Positions 8,230-19,790 are shown, counted from the first letter of the stretch. The stretch: DNA of 64,000 bases from JAGVSR01 sp963825555 (GCA_963825555.1 CAWGTZ010000015.1:254919-318918); one strand, 5' to 3'. Program-made: numbers and translations. The notes: generated by a model from the sequence alone, not told the origin.

Positions 8230-9261
8230 ATGCGTTTGGCCGACCAGGGTGGGGAACACGTGAGATCGAGGTTCCGGATCAGTGCATTGCTGGCCGCTGC
8301 AGCTCTGCTGCTGGCGGGGTGCGGGAGTGCGCCAGAGCTGACGCCCGCCGAGCAGCCGCTCCCCAAGGAGACGCTTGATCTCATCGGCAAGAAGGGCATG
8401 CAGCCCGCCCGCCCGATCTTCGTGCGAATCTTCAAGGAAGAGTCGGAATTGGAGATCTGGAAGGCGCGCGACGACGGCCGCTTCTATCACTTCAAGACCT
8501 ACCCGATCTGCAACTGGTCGGGCGAGATCGGACCAAAGCTGAAGAAGGGCGACAAGCAGGCCCCCGAGGGCTTCTATACCGTCACGCCACGGCAGATGAA
8601 GCCCGACTCGAGCTTCCACGTCGCTTTCAACCTCGGGTTCCCCAATGCTTACGACCGGGCCAACAATCGCACCGGCGAGTATCTGATGGTGCACGGCAAG
8701 TGCAAGTCGGCCGGCTGCTATGCCATGACCGATGCCTTGGCCGAAGAGATCTATGCCTTGGCGCGCGAAGCTTTCCGCGGCGGGCAGTCGAGCTTTGAGG
8801 TGCACGCCTTTCCGTTCCGCATGACGGAAGACAAACTCGCGCGCTTCAAGAAGCACAAGTGGTACAGTTTCTGGGCGACGCTCAAACAGGGCTACGATTA
8901 TTTCGAGACCTATCGCGTGCCGCCGACGGTGGCGGTGTGCGAGCGGCGGTATGTGGTGAATGTGTCGACGCCGGCGTCGGGCCGCATCGATCCCGCCGGA
9001 CAATGTCCGCGCTTCCAGCGGCCGCTTCTTGAGCCATTCAGCCCCAATCTCATCGACCAGCAGATCGCCGATCAGCGAATTGTCGTACCTGGTCCGAAAA
9101 GCCGCGAAGCCACCGCGCTCGCTTGGTCTGATGGCCAGCCGCCGGTAGCCGTTCCGCAGGGCGGTGCGACGGGCTCGATAGCGACGCCTGCTCCCTTTGC
9201 GCCGGCTGCCTCGTCAAAGGCTGTCTCGATTCCGAGTGCGCTCGGCTTAAATCAGCCCTGA
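8230..9261 (+). CDS. L,D-transpeptidase (YafK/YkuD type), lipoprotein, copy 1 of 3
   Basis: The YkuD-fold L,D-transpeptidase domain forms or edits peptidoglycan cross-links (or attaches proteins to it) in the periplasm, using a catalytic cysteine. The signature HGKCKSAGCYAM places His155 and catalytic Cys163. Upstream blocks PIFVRIFKEESELEIWKA, KTYPICNWSGEIGPKLKKGDKQAPEGFY and NLGFPNAYDRAN are typical of the YafK/Slr subfamily. A lipobox LLAGC (Cys31) indicates a lipoprotein. The C-terminal third is Pro/Ala/Ser-rich and variable. ATG 8230 was preferred (GGGGAG about 10 bases upstream); TTG 8224 and GTG 8260 are alternatives. It is the first of three head-to-tail paralogues. Confidence 0.85.
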   Translation: MRLADQGGEHVRSRFRISALLAAAALLLAGCGSAPELTPAEQPLPKETLDLIGKKGMQPARPIFVRIFKEESELEIWKARDDGRFYHFKTYPICNWSGEIGPKLKKGDKQAPEGFYTVTPRQMKPDSSFHVAFNLGFPNAYDRANNRTGEYLMVHGKCKSAGCYAMTDALAEEIYALAREAFRGGQSSFEVHAFPFRMTEDKLARFKKHKWYSFWATLKQGYDYFETYRVPPTVAVCERRYVVNVSTPASGRIDPAGQCPRFQRPLLEPFSPNLIDQQIADQRIVVPGPKSREATALAWSDGQPPVAVPQGGATGSIATPAPFAPAASSKAVSIPSALGLNQP

Positions 9262-9327
9262 TCGCCGCGATCATCCGGAACCTCGTGCCGTGCCGGGGCA
9301 TTCCCGGACATTAACGAGGAGCGCTAC

Positions 9328-10281
9328 ATGTCCGAACCTGAAGACCGGCGGAACACAAAGCGCACGGGGAGGCTTCGCCGCCTTCTGTCGAGCCTCTTCG
9401 GACTCGCGACGCTCGCGATTGTCACCATATCGGCAATCGTGCTGCTGCTGCCTCCGGCAGAGCGTGAACGCCGCCTGATTTCCCTGAAGCGCCATTATCA
9501 TGTCTGGCTGGCCTCGCTCGACCGTCCGATGCCGGGCACGCCGGATCTGACGCGGTTCGATCAGCGCCTGACCGAGAAAGGCATGGCGCTGGGCGCACCG
9601 ATCTTCATGCGCATCTTCAAGCGCGATTTCGAGTTGGAAATCTGGATGCTCAAGGACGGGCGCTACGAACTGTTCTCTACATATCCCATCTGCAAATGGT
9701 CCGGCCTGCTCGGGCCGAAGCTGAAGACAGGAGACCGGCAGGCGCCTGAAGGCTTCTACTCGGTCGATCGCAGCGCACTCAATCCCAACAGCCGTTGGCG
9801 GCGCTCGTTCAACCTGGGCTTCCCCAACGCCTACGACCGCGCACATGGCCGCACGGGCTCGTTTCTGATGGTGCACGGCGGCTGCGGCTCCATCGGGTGC
9901 TACGCCATGACCAACGACGTCATCGACGAGATCTGGACCATCGTGACGCGCGCCCTCGACGGCGGACAGAAGCGCTTCCAGGTTCAGGTCTTCCCGTTCC
10001 GGATGACCGAAGCCAATCTTTCACGCTTCGGTGGTAGCCAGTGGGATAGCTACTGGGCCAATCTCAAGACGGGCCATGATCTTTTCGAGGCGGAGCGCCT
10101 ACCGCCCGTCGTCGGTGTTTGCGGCAAAACGTATGCCTTCTCGTCGGGCGCCAAAGCTCGCGATGTGACCGGTCCCGTGCTGGCGCAATGTCCGGCGGAC
10201 CCGGTGGAGAGTTCGCTTCCACGAAGGCGCTCCGGCGGTGTGGCCATGATGCCTCAGCCGGCCGAACTGGCGGCGGATTGA
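9328..10281 (+). CDS. L,D-transpeptidase (YafK/YkuD type), membrane-anchored, copy 2 of 3
   Basis: This is the second tandem paralogue (317 residues). It is anchored by one N-terminal transmembrane helix (LFGLATLAIVTISAIVLLLP) after a basic cytosolic end, not by lipid. The catalytic block HGGCGSIGCYAM gives His183 and Cys191. The preceding subfamily blocks (IFMRIFKRDFELEIWML, STYPICKWSGLLGPKLKTGDRQAPEGFYSV, NLGFPNAYDRAHGRTGSFLMVHGG) align position by position with copies 1 and 3. It has a good AACGAGGAG ribosome site. The gap of 66 bases from copy 1 is compatible with one transcript. The different anchors of the three copies suggest different placement in the envelope (inference). Confidence 0.85.
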   Translation: MSEPEDRRNTKRTGRLRRLLSSLFGLATLAIVTISAIVLLLPPAERERRLISLKRHYHVWLASLDRPMPGTPDLTRFDQRLTEKGMALGAPIFMRIFKRDFELEIWMLKDGRYELFSTYPICKWSGLLGPKLKTGDRQAPEGFYSVDRSALNPNSRWRRSFNLGFPNAYDRAHGRTGSFLMVHGGCGSIGCYAMTNDVIDEIWTIVTRALDGGQKRFQVQVFPFRMTEANLSRFGGSQWDSYWANLKTGHDLFEAERLPPVVGVCGKTYAFSSGAKARDVTGPVLAQCPADPVESSLPRRRSGGVAMMPQPAELAAD

Positions 10282-10425
10282 TCTGCCAAATCCGGCACTT
10301 CCACAAAGGAAACCCTGGAAACCGTGGATGCCATCCTCGTGATACCCCCCGGCCGGTTGCCTTGATCCGTGTTCTGCGTCTAGGGTGGGCCCGGTCAAGG
10401 CTTTGTCTGAGGGTAGAGTGAAACC

Positions 10426-11637
10426 TTGCCTTTCGCCCGTCACATCGATTCGATCAGCACGTGCGCGCGTCATGCACTGAGCACGATTGCGGCCGCGGTT
10501 GCGGCTAGCGTTGTGGCTTCGGGCGGGGCGAACGCCCTGTCCATCGAGTTGAAGGATGCCGCGCCAGATCGCGTGGAGCGCCAGCGGGCGGCCGCCGTGG
10601 GGCGACTGCCGCTACCGGGAACGCCGGACGTGTCGAAGACCGAGGAGCGGCTCGCGGAAAAGGGCTTCAGCAAGGGCTCGCCCATCATGATCCGCATCTT
10701 CAAGGCGGAATCCGAGCTCGAGATCTGGATGGAAAAGGATGGCCGCTTCGAGCTGTTCGCAACCTATCCAGTCTGCCACTGGTCCGGCTCGCTGGGACCG
10801 AAAACCCAGGAAGGTGACAAGCAGACGCCAGAAGGGTTCTACACCATCACGAGACGTCAGTTGCACCATATCGGCCGCTGGCCGCGCTCCCTGAACCTGG
10901 GCTTTCCCAACGCCTATGACAAGGCGTTGGGTCGCACGGGTTCCTACATCCTCGTTCACGGCGGCTGCTCGTCGGTTGGCTGCTTCGCCATGACGAATCC
11001 GGTCATCTCTGAGATCTACGAATTGTCGGCGGCGGCGCTGCGTAACGACCAGCTGCACATTCCCACCCACGTCTTTCCGTTCCGGATGACGAAGTCGAAC
11101 CTCGCCAGGCACAAGAAGAGCGAGTGGGCACCCTTCTGGGCCAATCTGAAAGAAGGCTACGACAGTTTTGAGCGTACGCGTCGGGCGCCGCGCATCAGCG
11201 TGTGCGAAAACCGCTATCACATCCAGGATGCCAGCCCGTCGGAGGCGGGCAACCAAAGCCCTTTAGCCGTGTGCGGGGCAGCGGCCGCCGCTATACAGGC
11301 CCTGGACAAATCCGCGTCTCTTGTCCCGCTCCAGAGCGTGATACCGAGGCTGCAGCTGACAGCAGACAGCCAGCCACCGCAGGCGAGCCCGGAGAAGGCA
11401 GCGTTGCACTCCGGCCTGCCCATCACGATGGAGCAGATGTACGAATTGATACCCAACCTCAATCCGCCGCCGCGACCGGTGGAGAACGCGGCCGCGCGCG
11501 CAGCGGGGCGGGCGCCCTGCAACTTGAGGCTTCCAAGCTGCCGCAAGTTCATGGCACTCAAAACCGGCAAGCGGGCGCGGCGCGCTGAGGCCGCGCGCCT
11601 GAAGCGGACTGGCAATCTGGCTCTTGGGAAACGCTGA
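10426..11637 (+). CDS. L,D-transpeptidase (YafK/YkuD type), secreted, copy 3 of 3
   Basis: This is the third tandem paralogue (403 residues), with a cleavable-looking signal peptide (hydrophobic STIAAAVAASVVASGGANA). The active site HGGCSSVGCFAM gives His178 and Cys186. Subfamily blocks IMIRIFKAESELEIWMEKDGR, TYPVCHWSGSLGPKTQEGDKQTPEGFYT and NLGFPNAYDKALGRTGSYILVHGG match copies 1 and 2. The C-terminal extension of about 150 residues is longer than in the other copies, with a Pro-rich segment (NLNPPPRP) and a strongly basic end (KTGKRARRAEAARLKR). That end could bind anionic envelope polymers. The start is TTG at 10426; no upstream in-frame ATG exists, so the start is uncertain. Confidence 0.8.
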   Translation: MPFARHIDSISTCARHALSTIAAAVAASVVASGGANALSIELKDAAPDRVERQRAAAVGRLPLPGTPDVSKTEERLAEKGFSKGSPIMIRIFKAESELEIWMEKDGRFELFATYPVCHWSGSLGPKTQEGDKQTPEGFYTITRRQLHHIGRWPRSLNLGFPNAYDKALGRTGSYILVHGGCSSVGCFAMTNPVISEIYELSAAALRNDQLHIPTHVFPFRMTKSNLARHKKSEWAPFWANLKEGYDSFERTRRAPRISVCENRYHIQDASPSEAGNQSPLAVCGAAAAAIQALDKSASLVPLQSVIPRLQLTADSQPPQASPEKAALHSGLPITMEQMYELIPNLNPPPRPVENAAARAAGRAPCNLRLPSCRKFMALKTGKRARRAEAARLKRTGNLALGKR

Positions 11638-11759
11638 AACACGACACTGTGCGGCAGGAAGGCTATTTGCCTCGGGGCTGGGCCTCGGCACGTGCCTTGC
11701 CCGGCCGGCAGTGCGCATGGCATAGCTCCGGCCACTTTTCTTTTTTTGCAGGATCTCTC

Positions 11760-12323
11760 ATGTCTGAAGATACGTCACCCAAGACCATCGAGCGGTATAT
11801 GGAGAACGCAATTTTTGCCAGCCGCTGGCTTCTGGCGCCGTTCTATCTGGGGCTCGCGCTTTCGATCATCGTAGTGCTCATCAAGTTCATGGCCGAGTTC
11901 TTCCACCTGGCCATGCATGCGTTCACCGCGACGGAATCGGACGTGATCCTGGGTGTGCTGTCGCTGGTCGATCTGGCCCTCATGGGTTCGCTACTCATCA
12001 TCGTCATCTTTTCGGGCTACGAGAACTTCGTCTCTAAAATCGATCATACCGGGCACAGGGACTGGCCAGAATGGATGGGAACGATCGACTTCAGCGCGCT
12101 CAAGCTGAAGCTTCTCTCGTCGATCGTCGCGATTTCCGCGATCCATCTCTTGAAATCCTTTATGGCGCTAAAGACCGTCACCCCGGAATTCGAGAAGTCG
12201 ATCTTCTGGCTCGTCATCATTCATCTGGTCTTCGTGGTGTCGAGCGTACTGCTTGCGCTTTCCGATCGGATCGCGGGCAAGCACGGCGACGGGCACGGTG
12301 CGGCGGGCAATAAGAAGGCCTGA
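11760..12323 (+). CDS. YqhA-like integral membrane protein (UPF0114/TIGR00645 type)
   Basis: A 187-residue membrane protein opens with ERYMENAIFASRWLLAPFYLGLALSIIVVL, the hallmark of the UPF0114 (YqhA) family. Four hydrophobic segments are visible, two before and two after a conserved loop with SGYENFVSKIDHTGHRDWPEWMGTIDF. The histidine-rich tail (KHGDGHGAAGNKK) is charged and cytosolic. The function of the family is not established. The ATG at 11760 fits the family N-terminus; longer starts add a non-conserved leader. A strong bidirectional terminator follows and separates it from secA on the other strand. Confidence 0.85.
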   Translation: MSEDTSPKTIERYMENAIFASRWLLAPFYLGLALSIIVVLIKFMAEFFHLAMHAFTATESDVILGVLSLVDLALMGSLLIIVIFSGYENFVSKIDHTGHRDWPEWMGTIDFSALKLKLLSSIVAISAIHLLKSFMALKTVTPEFEKSIFWLVIIHLVFVVSSVLLALSDRIAGKHGDGHGAAGNKKA

Positions 12324-12351
12324 CATCTGGTTCCAGAGAAACCCCAAACAG

Positions 12352-12381
12352 AAAAAGCCGGAGTTCTCGCTCCGGCTTTTT
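12352..12381. terminator. Bidirectional rho-independent terminator
   Basis: A perfect 12-bp stem (AAAAAGCCGGAG at 12352-12363 with CTCCGGCTTTTT at 12370-12381) encloses the loop TTCTCG. A/T runs flank it on both sides, so it can end both the YqhA-like gene (+) and secA (-). Confidence 0.85.
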
Positions 12382-12407
12382 GTCATTCTCTGGAATGGTG
12401 CTGTGGC

Positions 12408-15368
<2,961 letters not shown>

Positions 15369-15538
15369 GAGGTTTAAAGTCCTTGAATCATGAGCTTGCG
15401 CTCACCGGATAACGTGGTGCGAGGCACTCTTCGCCCGCTCCGGGCAAAAGAGCAGACGGTCCGGCGAGAGACGTCATGCGGAAAAAGCTCGGGCGGAAGA
15501 GAACGCGATGCGCGCGGCTCTTCAGTTCACGAGCGATG

Positions 15539-15567
15539 ACATAAGGATCGCCCCCCGCCATTGTCAA
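15539..15567 (-). promoter_or_regulatory. Sigma-70-like promoter of secA
   Basis: On the minus strand TTGACA (15567-15562) and TTATGT (15544-15539) are separated by exactly 17 bases. The predicted start is near 15532. Confidence 0.5.
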
Positions 15568-15645
15568 CGCATCATGGGGTCGCCCAGGGGGTGCCAGGCG
15601 ACTGCGGATCGGGACGTCAGGCAGCTGTTTTCTCCAAAACTTAAC

Positions 15646-15674
15646 TTGGCAGCCCGCATCGCGAGGTCTATCCA
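15646..15674 (+). promoter_or_regulatory. Sigma-70-like promoter of the parvulin gene
   Basis: TTGGCA (15646-15651) and TATCCA (15669-15674) are separated by 17 bases, upstream of the GTG at 15761. Confidence 0.4.
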
Positions 15675-15760
15675 GGCGCTCGAATTTCAGGGACGGCATG
15701 TGCCGCCCCGGCCCCTGTTTCCGGGCTTTACGCTCCAACCTTCGAAAAGGACGAGGTCTC

Positions 15761-16693
15761 GTGAAGGTTTCTCAAGGTTTTCATGTGCTTGCCCTCGGCC
15801 TCATGGTGCTGGGCGGAAGTTATAGCGTATCGCTGGCCGACGACACTGTGGTGGCGACAGTGAACGGCCATGCCATCTCGGAGGCCGATCTGGCCCTCGC
15901 CGAGGCCGAAATCGGCAATGAACTGGGGAATCTGCCGCCCGGCACCCGTCGGCGCGTACTGGTGGAGTTCATGATCGAGAATCAGCTTTTCGCGGATGCC
16001 GCCGAAGCCGCCAATCTCGGATCCGGGCCCGACTTCGAGAAGCGGATGGCCTTCTGGCGCCAGCGCGCGCTGCGTGATGCCTATTTTGACAAGTCCGTGA
16101 AGGCCAGCATTGGGGAAGAAGCTGCCCGGGCCATCTATGAGGACAAGGTCAAACTGCTGCCGCCGGAGGACGAGGTGCAGGCGCGGCACATCCTTGTCGC
16201 CAGCGAGGAAGAAGCCAAGAAGCTCTTGGAGCGCGTCAAGGCAGGCGAGGATTTCGCCCAACTCGCCAAGGAGAACTCAGGCGATGCCGGTTCGAAAGGG
16301 CAGGGTGGGATGCTCGGTTATTTCGGCAAGGGCCAGATGGTCCCCGAGTTCGAAGAAGCCGCCTTCGCCCTCAAGAAGGGTGATGTCTCAGCACCGATCC
16401 GAAGCCAGTTCGGCTGGCACGTCATCAAGGTCGAGGATCGCCGCCAGAAGCCGCCGCCGTCCTTCGATGATGTCAAGGACCGTCTGATCGGTTCCATGGT
16501 ACAGTCCAAGGCGCAGAACATTGCCGGCGAACTGCGCGGTAAGGCGAAGATCGAATACCTCGATCCCGAGATCAAGAAGATGGCCGAAGAGGACGCCAAG
16601 AAGCAGGCTGAGGCCCAGGCGGCCCTCGAGAAGCAGATGCGCGATGCGGGAGCGGCCGGAAGTGGTGCGCCCGCGGAGGGGGAGAAAAAGTAG
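15761..16693 (+). CDS. Periplasmic parvulin-type peptidyl-prolyl cis-trans isomerase
   Basis: This is a 310-residue SurA/PpiC-type isomerase that assists folding of exported proteins. It has a signal peptide (LALGLMVLGGSYSVSLA) and an N-terminal chaperone region beginning TVVATVNGHAISEADLALAEAEIGNELG. The parvulin domain runs from about residue 150 to 245 (VQARHILVASEEEAKKLLERV, GEDFAQLAKENSGD, GGMLGYFGKGQMVPEFEEAAFAL, SQFGWHVIKVEDRR). A charged Lys/Glu/Ala-rich coiled-coil tail ends in APAEGEKK. The GTG at 15761 is preferred because a GAGG ribosome site precedes it and it begins the signal peptide cleanly; an ATG at 15698 would prepend basic residues. It is divergent from secA, consistent with a shared export theme. 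Confidence 0.88.
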   Translation: MKVSQGFHVLALGLMVLGGSYSVSLADDTVVATVNGHAISEADLALAEAEIGNELGNLPPGTRRRVLVEFMIENQLFADAAEAANLGSGPDFEKRMAFWRQRALRDAYFDKSVKASIGEEAARAIYEDKVKLLPPEDEVQARHILVASEEEAKKLLERVKAGEDFAQLAKENSGDAGSKGQGGMLGYFGKGQMVPEFEEAAFALKKGDVSAPIRSQFGWHVIKVEDRRQKPPPSFDDVKDRLIGSMVQSKAQNIAGELRGKAKIEYLDPEIKKMAEEDAKKQAEAQAALEKQMRDAGAAGSGAPAEGEKK

Positions 16694-16725
16694 CCCTAAT
16701 TTCCCTGAGTTTCCCTCGCTTATCG

Positions 16726-16755
16726 ATCAGGCCGCTTGCGAAAGAGCGGCCTGAT
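16726..16755 (+). terminator. Stem-loop terminator after the parvulin gene
   Basis: ATCAGGCCGC (16726-16735) pairs perfectly with GCGGCCTGAT (16746-16755) around a 10-base loop, followed by TGCTTTCT. The T tract is weak. Confidence 0.55.
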
Positions 16756-16844
16756 TGCTTTCTAGCTAGGACGCGATCCACTGCCAGCGCCGGCGGTAAG
16801 GGGCCCTGCGCCTCCCCCCGGCTCACGTCAATTCAGGTGTTCTC

Positions 16845-18092
16845 ATGGCCTATACGACCAAACCTTCGCCATTCGCCCCCAAGACGCTGCCGCTGTTGGC
16901 CCCGCTGGCGGGTGTTCGGTTCGCCACAGCGCAGGCCGGCATCCGCTACAAGGATCGCACCGACTTGATGGTCGCGGTTATGGACGAGGGGACGACGGCG
17001 GCCGGCGTGCTTACCCAGTCGAAGACAGCCTCCGCTCCAGTACTTTGGTGCCGCAAGAGCCTGAAGAATGGGCAGGCCCGGATCCTGGTGGTCAACTCGG
17101 GTAATGCGAATGCCTTCACGGGAATGCGTGGGCGCGCGGCCGTCGAGGAGACGGCGGAAGCGGCCGCCGAGGCCGTGGGCTGCGCCCCGAAAGACGTATA
17201 CATCGCCTCAACAGGCGTTATCGGCGAGCCGCTGGATGCAGGGAAGTTCAAACATCTGCTGGCGGATCTCGCCGCGACGGCAGCCCCGGATGCTTTCGAG
17301 GCCGCCGCCCTGGCGATCATGACCACGGATACCTACCCCAAGCTCGCAACCCGCGCGGCACGCATCGGCGATACGGATGTGACGATCAATGGCTTCTGCA
17401 AGGGCGCCGGGATGATCGCGCCCGACATGGCGACGATGCTGTGCTTCATCTTCACTGATGCGGCCATCTCGGCGGATGTGTTGCAGGAGTTGCTGGATGA
17501 GCACGTAAAGACGACCTTCAACTCCATGACGGTCGATGGCGACACCTCGACGTCGGACACCTGCCTCTTATTTGCCACGGGTGCTGCTGAGGCGCGTGGG
17601 CAGAAGCCGGTGACTAAGACGAAGTCCAAGCGTCTCAAGGATTTCAGCGATGCTCTGCAGGATCTGATGAGAGATCTGGCTATCCAGGTAGCAAAGGACG
17701 GCGAGGGTATCTCGAAGTTCGTGACCTTCATCGTGGAAGGAGCGGAAACGGAGGCGGCCGCCCGGCGCATCGCGCTTTCGTGCGCGAACTCTCCGATTCT
17801 CAAGACGGCAATCGCTGGCGAGGATCCGAACTGGGGCCGTGTCGTCATGGCGGTGGGCAAGTCGGGTGAGGCGGCCGACCGCGACCAGCTCGCGATCTGG
17901 TTTGGGGACAGTTGTGTCGCCCGCAGCGGCGAGCGCGCAGCGGAATACGACGAGGCAACCGTCGCCAACTATATGAAGAACCCCGAGATTACGATCCGCA
18001 TCGATGCGGGTGTCGGCAAGGCTTCGGCTACGGTGTGGACGTGCGACCTCACGCACGACTACGTGTCGATCAACGCCGACTATCGCAGCTAG
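16845..18092 (+). CDS. argJ: Bifunctional ornithine acetyltransferase / N-acetylglutamate synthase
   Basis: ArgJ moves the acetyl group from N-acetylornithine to glutamate in the cyclic arginine pathway and may also use acetyl-CoA. The 415-residue proenzyme cleaves itself before a threonine. Here the site is GMIAPDMATML, giving the predicted nucleophile Thr197. STGVIGEPL (about 122-130) supplies the oxyanion residues. Other family blocks are VNSGNANAFTG, TFNSMTVDGDTSTSDT and GEDPNWGRV. A Cys follows the cleavage block (MLCFIFTDA). Length and start are standard. The next gene, a methyltransferase, is 60 bases downstream, probably a separate function. Confidence 0.95.
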   Translation: MAYTTKPSPFAPKTLPLLAPLAGVRFATAQAGIRYKDRTDLMVAVMDEGTTAAGVLTQSKTASAPVLWCRKSLKNGQARILVVNSGNANAFTGMRGRAAVEETAEAAAEAVGCAPKDVYIASTGVIGEPLDAGKFKHLLADLAATAAPDAFEAAALAIMTTDTYPKLATRAARIGDTDVTINGFCKGAGMIAPDMATMLCFIFTDAAISADVLQELLDEHVKTTFNSMTVDGDTSTSDTCLLFATGAAEARGQKPVTKTKSKRLKDFSDALQDLMRDLAIQVAKDGEGISKFVTFIVEGAETEAAARRIALSCANSPILKTAIAGEDPNWGRVVMAVGKSGEAADRDQLAIWFGDSCVARSGERAAEYDEATVANYMKNPEITIRIDAGVGKASATVWTCDLTHDYVSINADYRS

Positions 18093-18152
18093 GCCGCACT
18101 CGGCGACGAGCGAACCTCGCCGCGACGGCGGCGGGGCGGCAGGAGACTTTGC

Positions 18153-18809
18153 ATGGAACCTAAATTCTGGCTCGAACGTTGGCAACGCGCCGACATCGGC
18201 TTCCATCAGGCGATCGCGCACGATTTTCTGGAGCGGCACTGGTCCACCCTCAATGTGCCGAAGACCGCTCAGGTGCTTGTGCCACTGTGCGGCAAAAGCC
18301 TCGACATGGTCTGGCTCGCCGAGCGTGGACACAGTGTCCTGGGTAGCGAGTTGTCCGAGGTCGCGGTCGACCAGTTTTTCGCCGAGCGCAGCCGTGCGGC
18401 TGCCGCCGTGAAGGAATTTGAATTCACTGTGAAGCGCGCGGGACCTTATGAGATCTGGTGTGGCGACCACTTCAAGCTTGAACCTGCCGTGACGCGCCGC
18501 ATCGGTGGTGTTTTCGATCGGGCCGCCCTGGTCGCCATGCCACACGTCTTGCAGGAGGCTTATGCAGCGAAGCTTGCAGAACTGACGCCGTCCGGTGTTC
18601 CGGTGCTCCTCGTCGCGCTCAACTATGATCCGTCGGAAATGGAGGGTCCGCCTTTCCCGATCGGGCCTGAACAGATTGAGGCATTGTTCAGCCGGGCGTT
18701 CCAGATTGAGGTTCTGGAGCGCCGTGACGGTCTTGCAGCCAGCCAGAACCTTAGGAAGCGCGGTCTGACAGCGCTCGAGGAAACTGCATTTCGTCTGGTG
18801 AGGCGGTAA
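18153..18809 (+). CDS. tpm: Thiopurine S-methyltransferase family protein
   Basis: This 218-residue SAM-dependent methyltransferase is of the TPMT type. The start MEPKFWLERWQRADIGFHQ, the SAM loop VLVPLCGKSLDMVWLAERGHSVLGSELSEVAV, GDHFKL and the substrate-side block FDRAALVAMPHVLQ with LLVALNY are the bacterial Tpm pattern. Bacterial Tpm enzymes methylate thiopurines and are linked to selenite/tellurite methylation; the native substrate is unclear. An AGGAG ribosome site lies 7 bases before the ATG. The stop overlaps the next ATG (mutT) by one base, so the two are translationally coupled. Confidence 0.88.
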   Translation: MEPKFWLERWQRADIGFHQAIAHDFLERHWSTLNVPKTAQVLVPLCGKSLDMVWLAERGHSVLGSELSEVAVDQFFAERSRAAAAVKEFEFTVKRAGPYEIWCGDHFKLEPAVTRRIGGVFDRAALVAMPHVLQEAYAAKLAELTPSGVPVLLVALNYDPSEMEGPPFPIGPEQIEALFSRAFQIEVLERRDGLAASQNLRKRGLTALEETAFRLVRR

Positions 18810-19234
18810 TGGCGGAGGCTTCGGGGGAGGCGAGGCCGATCCTTTTCGTGGTGGCCGCGGCTCTTGTCGATCGCGACAATCGAGTCCTCATTGCCGAGCG
18901 GCCGGCCGGCAAGTCGCTGGCGGGCCTTTGGGAGTTTCCCGGCGGCAAGTTAGCCCCCGGCGAAACACCGGAAGAGGCGCTCGTGCGCGAGCTTCATGAG
19001 GAGCTTGGCATCGAGGTCTGTCTCAAGTGCCTCGCCCCGTTCACGTTTGCCAGTCATACGTACGAGCAGTTCCATCTGATGATGCCGCTCTACCTGTGCC
19101 GCAACTGGGAGGGCGAGATTACGCCGCGCGAGGGGCAGCGCGTGAAGTGGGTGCGCGCGTCAAAGCTCAGCGAGTATCCGATGCCGCCGGCGGACCTTCC
19201 CCTGATTCCATTTCTGCGGGATCTTCTGGGCTGA
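18809..19234 (+). CDS. mutT: 8-oxo-dGTP diphosphatase, Nudix family (MutT)
   Basis: MutT removes oxidised 8-oxo-dGTP from the nucleotide pool and so prevents A:T to C:G changes. The 141-residue protein contains a complete Nudix box (GGKLAPGETPEEALVRELHEELGIE, about residues 46-70). It also has the upstream VVAAALVDRDNRVLIAERPAGKSLAGLWEFPGGK block typical of MutT proper. The ATG overlaps the tpm stop by one base. The last 68 bases overlap the 3' end of the PilZ gene on the other strand, a convergent arrangement. Confidence 0.9.
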   Translation: MAEASGEARPILFVVAAALVDRDNRVLIAERPAGKSLAGLWEFPGGKLAPGETPEEALVRELHEELGIEVCLKCLAPFTFASHTYEQFHLMMPLYLCRNWEGEITPREGQRVKWVRASKLSEYPMPPADLPLIPFLRDLLG

Positions 19235-19790
19235 GCTTGCACTGTGAGGCGCGCTTAAAGAGGGCGAACGACGTGGAGAGCTGTTTGCGGAGCCGCAGGG
19301 TGATAGGCCGCGCGGTTTTCGTGCCGGCTTTTTCCTGATGGATCGCTGCCGTGCGCTCTGTGAACCAAGCCAGCACCATCTGGCGCAGTTCACGATTGCT
19401 GATCGCCGTTCCAGAGGGCTGCGTTTCCTCCATGCGTGCATTCGGGTGAGCCGCTTCGGCTCCTGAAGCCGTCTGCTCTGGATAAAGATGGTTCATCAGG
19501 CGATTGCCTTCGGCGCTGTTGAGAAAGCGCACGCCGACGCCGTAGGCGCCATGGTGCCGGACTTCGCAGAATAGATTGAAATCTGTCTTATCGACGGCCA
19601 GCCGGAAGGGCTTGTCGGGAACGAAGCCGTCCGGAAACGAGAGCAGTGCGCCGCCCTCGGAAATGTTTCGGATGACGACGGAGATGGCCACGTTGCCGGC
19701 GATCGTCGCCACGGCCCCACGACTCGTTTCCCGGCGCCCGAACTGGCGCCGGTTGAGAAACGGGTTTGATTGTTCAATGGCGCGCTGCAT
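19167..19790 (-). CDS. PilZ-domain protein
   Basis: The N-terminal half looks like a PilZ c-di-GMP-binding domain. It has basic NRRQFGRRETSRG near the start (RxxxR-like), then IRNISEGGALLSF (the D/NxSxxG motif) and EVRHHGAYGVGVRFLN. The C-terminal half (from PEQTASGAEA on) is low-complexity, then a helical LRQMVLAWFTERTAAIHQE segment of unknown role. Start choice is uncertain: ATG 19790 puts the PilZ motif at residue 14, while a TTG at 19877 would add 29 residues; neither has a good ribosome site. It lies downstream of the GNAT gene on the same strand and overlaps mutT at its 3' end. Confidence 0.7.
   Translation of the reverse strand: MQRAIEQSNPFLNRRQFGRRETSRGAVATIAGNVAISVVIRNISEGGALLSFPDGFVPDKPFRLAVDKTDFNLFCEVRHHGAYGVGVRFLNSAEGNRLMNHLYPEQTASGAEAAHPNARMEETQPSGTAISNRELRQMVLAWFTERTAAIHQEKAGTKTARPITLRLRKQLSTSFALFKRASQCKLSPEDPAEMESGEGPPAASDTR

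Larger units (their letters stand above)
15369..15760. other. Divergent intergenic region between secA and parvulin gene (392 bp)
   Basis: No credible gene is seen here. The region contains divergent promoter candidates for secA (-) and the parvulin gene (+). It leaves a secA 5' leader of about 165 bases; I found no convincing SecM-like leader peptide in it. Confidence 0.6.

Noticed and set aside
8230..11637. Transposon-type direct repeats to explain the triple transpeptidase genes
   Set aside because: The copies have diverged at DNA level and no insertion-sequence ends or transposase were found.
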